Shown in pieces: positions 51,001-60,857 of a DNA stretch of 64,000 bases (positions are counted from its first letter, which is position 1; the number at the start of each line of letters is the position of its first letter). This stretch comes from Silene latifolia (Eukaryota > Streptophyta > Magnoliopsida > Caryophyllales > Caryophyllaceae). A program made the position numbers and the translations under genes. Where the stretch lies: positions 14,820,948 through 14,884,947 of the forward strand of contig NC_133532.1 of the NCBI RefSeq assembly GCF_048544455.1, given 5' to 3'. The notes under the pieces were generated by a model. That model was not told where the DNA came from. It saw only the letters and a program-made list of their open reading frames with translations, and searched no databases.

Positions 51001-53677
51001 CGAGGAGATCTGATGTATGAAACCGTAGCCTGGTGTGAAAACACAAGTTTAATGATTTTTGGACGACCCATCAGGAAAATTGTATCAGTGTCAGTTGACT
51101 CCTACTTTGTGATAATATGAAAAGCTTAGACGGTTTCGTGAGTCATTTTGCTTTATTCCGTCGTGTTCCACAGGACCAAAATTAAAGGACGGGGAAATCT
51201 TTGGGATCACAATTAGAAAAATGAAAATCATCTGGAGTTGTAAATTAGTTCGTATAAAGCAAAATGACTATATATGATGGGTTAAGCTAAATACTCTAAT
51301 AGATAGAGTGCAAATTTATAATTTATAGATGAGTGATGCAATGGAATTGTATTACAGTCAGGGTTGCAGTTGAAAGTGAACTGAATTTTCCTGTATCCAT
51401 GATTTTTCGATGACACCCCTCTCATTTGCTACAGCAGAGGGGCAGTAACAGCTGGTCTACCACCAGCATGGGTGGACATTGCAGAAGAAATAACTTCAAA
51501 TATACATCGTGCTCGAATCAAAATGGCAGAGTTAATAAAGGCTCATTCAAAGGCTTTAATGGTATCCTTCGGAGACGGTAGAGAAGATCAACATCAGATT
51601 GAATTTCTTACACAAGAGATTACCGATATACTAAGAAGATCGGAGAAAAGGTTAAAGCAGCTCTCTGCACGTGGTCCTGCTGAGGACTCTAGTGTCCGTA
51701 TGAATGTACAGGTGAGTCTACTCCCAGTCTTCCCCGATGGTGGTAGTTTCATTCTCTATTCCGTGATATTCCCTTTTTCTTTTCCATGCGTCATGTTTTT
51801 GGGGGTTAGTCATCTTTTGCTTTGGTTATCATTTATATATTGCTTTTATTTCTAGTTTTTATCTGGGACCTCACCTCAGAATAATGGCTTTTTGTCATAA
51901 AACACAAGACAAATGAATGATGTTGATTTATATGGACAAGATATAGCCGATGTTGCTAAGATTTCGGTACGGGTGTACAGACAAACAAATGTTGTTGATT
52001 TATATCGACAAGATATATAAGCCCCTATTATACTCAGATTCAGGTTTAGGTGTCAGACATGTTTCATATCCGATTGTCAGCCTCACTATAACACAATTTT
52101 TAAGATACTGGGACCTTCCTGAAATGAAGATACGGGTACGGATAGGCGGGGACACGTCTTCAAAATAGAAAATTAATTAAAATATGAAATATGTAAGTTT
52201 TTCAAGTGAAATGGATTGATTTTGAGACATAAGGTTTAAAATCATTCTATATGCTTCATGTACCAGTTTCTTCCTGTACTTTAGTCAAGCAAGCTGGTAA
52301 GTGTTGGGTAAGGAATGCATGCAGCAAGCCTTTATCCTTGAGTGTGTGTCAAACGCGAATATAGCCCCAAAGTGAGGAGTCAAAATAACTTAGGCTATAG
52401 TCCAATAATGTTTTTCTCAGATCTCCGGAGGCTGACCGTAAAATGATGGTCCATCACTGTCTTTGGAGGCTGACTGTAATGATGCTTTGTGACTGTCTAT
52501 GTTGTTGATTACATGTCCAACCGGACTTGGTGTATTGTGTGAGGATTGAACTATTAGATGAAATGATTTACTTCTGTATGCTTCTGTGACAGCGCTCCCT
52601 TGCTACAGACCTTCAAAATCTCTCGGTTGAACTTCGTAAGAAACAATCAACATACTTGAAACGGCTTAGGCAACAACAGGAGGTGATATACACATCTTAT
52701 TATCCATTCTATTTAATACTGGCTGCAGATTTTGTAAAAAGTACGACGGAGTTCTAATTTCCTTCTCTACGTACAGGGTTCTGATGGCGTGGACTTGGAA
52801 ATGAACCTAAATGGAAGCGTCTCAAAATATGAGGATGAATTCACTGATGTGGTATGATTGTGTCCTTTAAACCCGAAAAATAATCAGATGTATGGTTCAT
52901 AACAATTTGAGATTTGGAGAGCTCTATGCTAAAATGGACTTTTGCATTTTGAATCGTGAATACTGTAGCTGTAGCAGTTGTAATTGTGGATATTGATCCT
53001 CAGCCATTGAAGGGCACATATACTTTCTATCAAATTCTTATTTATGCTTTTTTCTTTTGTTTAGGGTTTTAGCGATCACCAAATTTCTGAGATTAAGAAA
53101 AGCGAACATTTGACAGCAGAAAGGGAAAGAGAGATCAAGCAGGTGACCCTGTTTTATTTTCTCAGGAGTGTCAAGTTTTCTGATACATATGCTTGCCTCT
53201 ATCTTTTGGTATCTTATCAATAACGATAACAAAGTTTGTTTACATGTTAGGTCGTGGAGTCGGTGAATGAGTTAGCTCAGATAATGAAGGATCTTTCTGC
53301 TCTAGTGATTGACCAAGTAATCTACATTTACCTTGCGTAATTGGGTTTAGCTTCATAGATTTTTAGCCACAATTTGGTGATTTAAGTTTACTTTTCTTGC
53401 AGGGTACTATTGTTGATCGTATAGACTACAACATTCAAAATGTTGCATCATCAGTTGAGGAAGGCTTTAAACAGCTTCAGAAAGTACTCTCTCTCTCTAC
53501 ATTACATTCCTTACTCACCATGTGTGTGATGTTGGTCCATAACACGAGTCTTGTTATATTATGTTATAGGCGGAACGAACACAAAGAAAAGGCGGTATGG
53601 TCAAGTGTGCTACAGTTCTCATCATAATGTGCTTTGTCATGTTGATACTTCTCATCCTCAAGGAGACCATCTTCTAA
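48054..53677 (+). CDS. SYP4: SYP41/42/43-type syntaxin (TGN Qa-SNARE, Tlg2/Syntaxin-16 group)
   Basis: Eight exons: 48054-48244, 51438-51711, 52593-52682, 52777-52851, 53065-53142, 53251-53316, 53403-53483 and 53570-53677; sum 963 nt, 320 residues (relatives about 320-330). It begins MATRNRTAVFKRHRDALKAV, has GLPPAWVDIAEEI at the start of the Habc region, the SNARE helix from EIKQVVESVNELAQIMKDL with the zero-layer Gln in VIDQGTIVDR, and ends with a single membrane helix CATVLIIMCFVMLILLIL and KETIF. SYP4 proteins are at the trans-Golgi network and serve vacuolar sorting, secretion and defence. An in-frame ATG exists upstream at 47886, but the family start is MATRNRT. Intron 1 (3.2 kb) carries repeat relics. 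Intact. Confidence 0.96.
49405..49665. repeat. Repeat relics in SYP4 intron 1
   Basis: 49405-49495 carries the GAGCCAAAGACTCAATACTC, TTTGGTTATGG and AAAGCAAAATGACTCA wording of an unnamed dispersed repeat (see findings). 49600-49665 is a SINE-like 3' end: ACCCCGCAATTTGCGGGAGC, CATTGATGTAGTGGGATAAT and a TTGTTGTTG tail, as in 32379-32540 reversed. Confidence 0.55.
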
Positions 53678-54641
53678 AAGAGCAGTTTGGATGCTCAGGC
53701 TTTATTGAGATTAACAAGTTATCATCTGCAGTGTCTTATTCTTTGACTGGCGTGATACGGAGACCTAATTTTCTTCCAATTATTTGAGTAAAAATTTGTA
53801 GAATCTAAATTTTTCCATCGCAGCTCCAGTCCGTGCATATAAATGATTCTGTTCTGTACTTCTGGTAGATATATTGAAATGGCTCTCACTTCAAGAACAT
53901 AACAATGATTTAATTGGTCGTTATTCTGTTTTGTTATACATTTTTTGTAGAGGATTTTGGTTTATTGTTTTAATATCAATATATATAGTTGTGTCGCTTT
54001 CGTATGTTAAAATCACTTGTTAATCAAAATCTTAGTCGACTCTACATGAAATGAACACTGAACTTGTGTAACACTTGGGAGTCACGAGATTGACACCAAT
54101 CTATACATTTTAGTCGGGATAATAAAGTAAGGTTGGTGTTTAATAAGGATATATACGTCTTATTAGTTATTGTATTGCGGAGTAAAAAATAACTAGTTTC
54201 TCCGTTAGACGATCAATATACCACTTTTAATGATTTTTTTTTGTCTCATAGAAGCCATATTTATTTATTTTTTGTACAAGGTCATCAATTGTCGATCATG
54301 CTGTCAAAAAAAAAATGTCGATCATGAGAATAAAGGAGACCTTATTTATGTCGAAAAGGACCTGACAGTTAAGTCCATATTTGATTGGGACGGAGGGAGT
54401 ATATCCTTTTTTTTTTGGGTGAAGCGATGTGGGAAATAGCCCAAACAAAGGAGGGAAACTGATGATGACGATAGGCAGCAACTCCTGGAGGTGGCGATGG
54501 GCATGGTGGCGAAGAGGAAGTTGTTGATTGTTGCGTGTGGGTTGCGGGTTTTTGTTTGTAGAAGGGTGTTCACTTATTCGGGGTTGCTTTAAATTTTATG
54601 GGGGTGGGTCGGATACTTTCATCGTGTATAGGATTTAGTGT
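53678..54641. other. 3' flank of SYP4 and intergenic DNA
   Basis: Holds the SYP4 3' UTR and a degenerate Stowaway-like hairpin at 54196-54399 (right end GGGACGGAGGGAG next to TA). No gene. Confidence 0.5.
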
Positions 54642-54660
54642 TTATTATTATTATTATTAC

Positions 54661-54693
<33 letters not shown>
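54642..54693. repeat. (TTA)n microsatellite before the R2-like LINE
   Basis: About 17 TTA units with one ACT variant. It is the complement of the (TAA)n array that follows the element at 58678. Confidence 0.9.
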
Positions 54694-54694
<1 letters not shown>

Positions 54695-54704
54695 TTTTTT
54701 TAAT

Positions 54705-57700
54705 AAAAATAGAGAGAGAGAGGGGGGAGGGGCGATATCACGATCCTGACTGCCGCTCTATTCTCCGTCACCACCGTCGCCATCTCACGCCGGCCATCTC
54801 TTCGTCGGCGTTATTGGTGTCGGCGGCTGTTTAGGGTTGCAGTTTTGGGTTTAGGGCATCGTGTTTATTGCCGTTTTTGGTTTAGGGCTTCGGGTTTCTG
54901 GGTTATTCTTCCGGCGTTGGCTGCCAACAACCACCCCACGTCGACCTTTAGACCTCACGTCGCCGATCAGGGGCAGTTGTTGTGGGTTGTTCATACGGTG
55001 GTCCTTGGTTGTGAAGGAATTGCGTGCGGTGTGTCGTCTTTCAGGGATAATTGTCGCCGGCTTTGCGACCATTGTCGACCTGCGCCATCACCAGTTGGCC
55101 ATCAGACCTCAAGTCGCCGGTCATTTTGGTTGTGGCTGACGACACTGCTTTGGGTTTTCCTTCCACCGGTGAGTGTTCGTTTTCTTTTCGTTTTTTTCCT
55201 GTTTTTTTTTTTCACGCTGTTTGTTTCCTTGCTGCGGTGGTCCGGTGCTTCTGCCTGTGATCGGCCACTGCCGCCTCTGCCACTGCCTTGTGTGGGTGGG
55301 TTCAGGTTGTAGTGGGTGTTGCGGTTTGCGTGGTGTGGAGTTTCGGGTTGTGTGGGTGTTGGGACGTTTGTCAACAGCTACGGTGTGGTTTGTTGGTGGT
55401 GGTCCTCGGCTGTTCAACGCCGTTGTGTGCGAGGAAGGGTGTTGGGTTTTGTTGTCCTTTCATGCCTGAGCTAGTACGGTACCATTGTCCTTTTTCGGGT
55501 CTTCATGCGTGTCGGGATGGTTTCGGTAAGGGCCTGACTAAGGCGGCATGGCAGAAACATTTACAGGACCGACATTGTCATGATGGTGCGTTGGACCTTA
55601 CGCGTCAGATTCTTACTGATAGTTTGACTGTTTATTCCAATGTTGAGAGTTCTTTGAGACGGATGGGGCTCTGGTTGTGTGGGGTGTGTTTTAAAACCCG
55701 TACTATTAGAGCTAGATGTCGACATAGTCGGGGTGATATTGTGATGCATCCAGAGTGTGTTGATGGCCTCTAAACCTTCCATATTCATGGTATTCCGAGA
55801 CCTTTGGCTCCTTCTACTTCAGTTTCTTCTGATGATAGTGTTGAGCTTGTTCAGTGGTCTATATCTTCGTTTGATCGTTTATTGTCGTTAGGCCCTATTC
55901 CTCCTAAGTGTCGTCTTGGGTTTGCTCGGGCCTTGAAAGGGGCCTTGGATGAGGTGTTTGATTCCCCTAGTGATCTTTCCCGCTGGGTTCGTTTGCTTGT
56001 TCTACCACTTTGTTTGCTTAGGACTTTCGCTCCTCGGAGTAATCATGAGTGTCAGACTGCTATTCGGCGTCCGCATCAGGAGGAGAGTATTGCCAGGGCT
56101 ATCCTTGCTTGGGGGGGGGGGGGGGGGGGTTGCAGTTGTTGCAGGAGTGTTTTGATGAGGGTCCTTCTTCATTTATTGTGGACGAGGATCTGGATTTGAG
56201 TGAGCTTAACTTCCGCCAATGTCGGCGGAAGATTTGTGATGGCCACTATCTTTCGTTGTCCGGTGCTTTCTTCCCTCGGGGTCGCTTCTACTCCGATGCC
56301 ACTCTTGTGGCCCCGCGTGAGAAGCATCCTGTCGCCCCGCCTCCTTCATTGTCTCCTTTGTCTGGGGATCATCATCCTCTGGTTGCCTCTTGGGCTATGG
56401 TCTTGGATATGATTCGGAGCTTCCCACGTGGTACTTCCTGTGGGAGGGATGGTTTTCGTGCCCAGCATCTTATGGACTATTTGAGTGGCGCTGTTGTGGC
56501 TATCTCTGATGATTTGATCACTTCTATTACTAGGGTAATTAATCTTTTTTCTTGAGGGCCGGTGTCCTCTTCCTCTGGGTGAGTACATTGCCAGCGCCTC
56601 TCTCACGCCACTCGTTAAACCGAGTGGTGGGGTTCGTCCTATTACTGTAGGTACGGTCTGGAGACGGCTTGTCTCTAAGGTTGATGCTTTTATGGTTGGT
56701 CCTTCTTTATCTTCTTATTTTGATGGGCTTCAGTTTGAGGTGGGTGTGTCCGGTGGAGGAGAGGTTATCTTGCATGCCTTGAACCGGCTCATTGAGGCTC
56801 GGGGGGCTCAGGTGGGGCTTTCTATGTTGCTGGTTGATTTCCAGAATGCGTTCAACCTTGTTGATCGCTCGACCATGCTTTAGGAGGTCCGTTGTCGTTG
56901 CCCGGTTCTTTCCCGTTGAGTGGAGTTTTGTTATTCCAGCCCTGCCCGTCTTTTTTATGGGGAACACTGCTTGTGGTCTTGTCAGGGTGTTCAGCAGGGT
57001 GATCCGTTGGGCCCTTTGCTTTTCGCTTTGGTTTTGCATCCTTTAGTTTGCAAGATCCGGGACACTTTTGACCTCACTTTGCAGGCGTGGTACTTAGATG
57101 ATGGCACCATCGTGGGTGATACTTTGGAGGTGGGGAAGGTCTTGGATTTGATTTTGGCGGATGGCCCTCGTTTTGGATTGCATCTTAATGTCTCCAAGAC
57201 GGAGGTCTTTGGCTTTGTTGAGGATCCTCGAGTCGGCTTAGGGGTTTTTCCCCCTTCTATTTCTCGGCCATTGCGTGGTGTTACGATTTTGGGTGGACTG
57301 TCGGTGCTTGTTCTGATTTTAGCAGTGAGATTGTGGCGAAGAGAGTAACCAAGACCATTGAGCTAATGGATTTGGTTGCGAGGATTGAGGACCCGCAATG
57401 TGAGTTGCTTCTTCTTCGAGCTTGTACTGGTATTTCCAAGCTCTACTTCTCACTTCGTACTTGCTCTCCTAGTGTTTTTGGGTCTGTCCATCTTCCTTTT
57501 GATGCCGCTCTTCGTTCCAGCTTGGAACGTATTGTCACCGCGTCAGGGCCGGGTTTTGGGGATTGGCAGTGGCGCCTTGCTACATTCCCTTTTCAGCTTG
57601 GTGGTCTTGGTGTCTATGCGGCGGGAGATGTTTTATTTTATGCTTTTATTGCGTCCGTTTGCGTCTCTTTGGTTTGCGAGCTAAGCTCCTCGGCCCTTTC

Positions 57701-58677
57701 CGGTATTGTAGCTGCTGGCCCTGCTTTTGATGATGCCGCGCAGGTGTTTTCTGCGACTACATGATCTGGTATTTTAGGTAACCCTAGTGAAATTGCTGCC
57801 CCTAAACTTATGAAGAAATTGGCAGATATTTATTTCGCGACGGTTGCTGCTGCCTCAGAGTCTGTTTCCTCTTTGACACCACGCCCGGCTTGCTTTATGG
57901 CGGTCTCGGCAGGTTCTCACTCCTCCGATTGGTTACGTGCGGTTCCTATCTTGGGATTGGGCGGACTATGAACGGGAGGACTTACCGTAGTAGTGTCTTT
58001 GGGGTATCGTCTGGGTGTTCCGTTATTCACGGTATCTAGGCCATGTCCGGCTTGCTCTCGGGTTTTTTTGAGGATGTTTATGGGGACCACGCTGTTTCTT
58101 GTATCTTTGGTCTTGTGGGCGTTAAACATCGGCATAACCTTGTCCGGGACACTCTTTTCGACATCTGCTATAGATCCGGTATTCTTTGCGGGAAAGGAGG
58201 TTGATATCGGTTTGGTTGATGGACATGGTGGTTCTCTTCGTCCTGCGGATTTATTGCTTTATTCTTGGGACAGGGGACGTGATGTGTGCGTTGACTTAAT
58301 GAGTTCTTCTCCTTTGACTCGAGGCGGGATGACGGATTTTGTGCTGGCCGGGTTGTCGCGATCTTGCTCGGCGAAAGTGTGCTAAGTATGGGGATTTGTG
58401 CGCTTGTAGGGGGTTATGGTTTCCTTCCTTTCTCTTTCTCTTCACTTGGGAGCGGGTTCGGATCTTTGTTGCCTTGCTCAAGCGGATCCGAAATTCTCGG
58501 TATCTCAGGATGCGGGGGCTCGGGTGGCCGCTTACATTTTTACTAGACTTAGCTTTGCTGGTTCTAAGGGTGTGGGAGCCCAGATTGTCTCTCGGCTCCC
58601 CACCAATTTCATGTAAACTTTTATGAATCTTTTAATGAAAGCTGCGCGCATCCTTCCATAAAAAAATAAAAAATAAA
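54705..58677 (+). mobile_element. Non-LTR retrotransposon with R2-like domain order, decayed
   Basis: GC-rich stretch of about 4 kb. Order of domains on the plus strand: a finger CPFSGLHAC...HLQDRH near 55475-55580 and a second CxxC...CxH near 55680-55725; reverse transcriptase at about 56200-57300, with motif A LLVDFQNAFN (56830), motif B QGVQQGDPLGPLLF (56985) and motif C WYLDDG (57093); then RPCPACSRVF, YGDHAVSC and KHRHNLVRDTL (58040-58150), a zinc-knuckle arrangement, and RPADLLLYSWDRGRDVCVDL (58240-58300), which fits a restriction-like endonuclease core. No AP endonuclease was found in front. The 3' end is A-rich and runs into (TAA)n. At least four stops or frame changes plus a long G run at 56110 show that it is dead. 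Clade inferred from architecture only. Confidence 0.7.
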
Positions 58678-58678
58678 A

Positions 58679-58719
<41 letters not shown>

Positions 58720-58726
58720 TAATAAC

Positions 58727-58811
<85 letters not shown>
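58678..58811. repeat. (TAA)n microsatellite between two LINEs
   Basis: About 44 TAA units, with a few AAC variants, directly after the A-rich 3' end of the first LINE and directly before the 5' end of the next. Probably grown from the retrotransposon tail. Confidence 0.92.
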
Positions 58812-58813
<2 letters not shown>

Positions 58814-58904
58814 CCCGTTTAGAGAGAAGAACTTTATCTCTCTAAAACAGATTCTCTGAAATTCCCCGCCATTTTTACGCTTTCAAGCTGCTTCAGCTCT
58901 CTCC

Positions 58905-60200
58905 ATGGCTCGAGGCCGAGGTCGTCCACCAAAAGGAAGACCACCAATGGCTTCTCCATCTCTTTCCGCAGCTCACGGTACATCTTTTGTTCCCAATTCT
59001 TCTACTTTGGATTCTTCTAGTGAAGATTTGATTTCTCCACCGCGTCAACCTGTGATCTTGAATGATTATCTTGTTGGTGCTGTTCGATCAACCCCCAAGC
59101 GTAATTATCCTGTGACATCCATTGTTTCATCCTCGAATCTGGACAATTCTGTGCCCAATTGTGAAAACCCTACCGCCATTGTTGTCCCTGTTTCTGAAAC
59201 TGTTTTGGTCTCTCTAGTTATTGAAAATGCTTCTGATGAAACGCCTAGTACGATTGTCTCTGAAATCCCTGTGTTGGAGACTCCTTCTGTTATACAGGAG
59301 GTCCCTTCAGTTGCTCAGGAGGTTCCATCTGCTGCTCATGAGGTTCCTACTGCAGTTATACCAGACTCAGAAGGGCCAACTAAGGTTAAACCCACTTGGC
59401 CTGACATTGCTAAGCCAAAGAATCCTGTTGGAATTAGCTTGTTCATGCATCATGAGAGTAAACATGCTTCTGAAATTGCTGTTGGCCTTGAGGACATTGC
59501 TGATGAATTGAAGTTCTGGCAATTTACCTTAATGGGTCACTTGATTGGATCTAGGCCTACCCTAACTCAGGTTTCTGATTTTGTGTCTAAGCATTGGGCA
59601 TCTATAGCTTCACCAGTGGTTCAATACTACAAAAAAGGATGGTTTAGTTTCAGATTCTCCTCTGAGGTTGAAATGAATACAGTCCTTCAGAAGGGTCCCT
59701 GGAAAATTGGTTCATCTTCTTTAATCCTGAATCATTGGTCTCCCTCCTTCTCCTTTGAAATGGAAAGGGTTTCCTGGGTTCCTGTCTGGGTCCTCTTTCA
59801 TGATCTAGATCCCTATCTTTGGTCTAATACTGTGTTAAGCAAGATGGCTAGTAAAATAGGTAAACCCTTGTTTGCTGATGTCCCTACCACTTGTAAAGCT
59901 AAGCTCTCTTTTGCCAGGGTCTTGATTGAGGTTGATATTTCTTCCTCTCTACCAGTGGAAATTTCTCTGAACACACCCTTTGGTCCTTCCACCCAGAGGA
60001 TAGAATATGAATGGCTTTCTTTCTATTGCTCTGATTGTGGCAAGATGGGGCACAAATCAAGTTCGTGTAAACTTCACAAAAAGAAATCTAGTGCTAAGCC
60101 TTCCACTTCTGGTTTGCTAGGTAGTACCTCAGGTTCAAAGAATCAAGTGCCTACTCTCCAGAACCAGGTCCAATCTGACCCCCCTGGTTCCAAGGACTAG
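58905..60200 (+). CDS. LINE ORF1 (DUF4283 + CCHC zinc knuckle)
   Basis: 431 residues. Begins MARGRGRPPKGRPPMASPS, a basic AT-hook-like start. Residues about 80-165 are Ser/Pro/Val-rich with repeats of EVPS. The DUF4283 RNA-binding region covers about 185-345 (LKFWQFTLMGHLIG, VQYYKKGWFSFRF, VLQKGPWKIG). It ends with a zinc knuckle CSDCGKMGHKSSSCK near 375-390 that would bind RNA. Frame 60223-60750 carries on with acidic, Ser-rich sequence after a shift, so the original ORF1 was longer, about 600 residues. Confidence 0.88.
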   Translation: MARGRGRPPKGRPPMASPSLSAAHGTSFVPNSSTLDSSSEDLISPPRQPVILNDYLVGAVRSTPKRNYPVTSIVSSSNLDNSVPNCENPTAIVVPVSETVLVSLVIENASDETPSTIVSEIPVLETPSVIQEVPSVAQEVPSAAHEVPTAVIPDSEGPTKVKPTWPDIAKPKNPVGISLFMHHESKHASEIAVGLEDIADELKFWQFTLMGHLIGSRPTLTQVSDFVSKHWASIASPVVQYYKKGWFSFRFSSEVEMNTVLQKGPWKIGSSSLILNHWSPSFSFEMERVSWVPVWVLFHDLDPYLWSNTVLSKMASKIGKPLFADVPTTCKAKLSFARVLIEVDISSSLPVEISLNTPFGPSTQRIEYEWLSFYCSDCGKMGHKSSSCKLHKKKSSAKPSTSGLLGSTSGSKNQVPTLQNQVQSDPPGSKD

Positions 60201-60222
60201 CTCTTCTTCTCTGAATACTGTA

Positions 60223-60750
60223 ATGCACTCAGAAAGCAACCAGAAGGAGAGTATGAATAACCCTCAAATAGCCTTGAAGAGAGGGTGTTCATCTCCAGCT
60301 ACTATGGATATTCCTATGGCCAACACTTTTGCTTCTCTTGCTCCTATGGAGGAGGATGAGCCCCTCCCTATTCTCCCTTCTGAAGATGACCTTGTTCTAT
60401 ATGTTCAGGAGTCCACCTCTGTGCCGGATCCTAACACCCCTTTACCTTGTTTGCTAGGTGGTACCTCAGATTCTCAGAAGTTGCATTCTGATTCACAGTG
60501 TCTGGTGCAGAGCTCAGAATGCTTGCTGCTAGGCTCTTCTCACCAGGCCTCTGAATCTGAATCTTCTTCTTTGAATGCTGAAATGCACTCAGAATGCAAC
60601 AAGATGGACGAAGTAGATCAGCCTCAAATAGCCATGAAGAGAGGGGATCTAACCGAGTCTGCTCCCTTGGACAATCTTACTAGTTCTGTAATGCAAGGGC
60701 ATAACTCTGATACTCACTGTTTGGTGGAGGATACCTCTGGTGGCACCTAG
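60223..60750 (+). pseudogene. Out-of-frame C-terminal part of LINE ORF1
   Basis: 175 residues, +1 relative to the preceding frame. It is acidic and Ser-rich and contains a diverged internal repeat: MHSESNQKES...NNPQIALKRG and MHSECNKMDEVDQPQIAMKRG-like text, each following an LLG.TS motif. Ends TSGGT and a stop about 100 bases before ORF2. Confidence 0.7.
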
Positions 60751-60857
60751 ATGGTTCTCAACTTGGCTGCTACTCTCATAGCTACTGACATTCTGCCCTC
60801 CCACACTTTGTTGGTTGGGCAAATAAGGGATGCTCATCCTTTTGATACTGGTGGTCA

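Noticed and set aside
54845-55440. Several long overlapping frames on both strands before the R2-like LINE
   Set aside because: GC-rich leader of the element; no frame resembles a known protein and they shadow each other.
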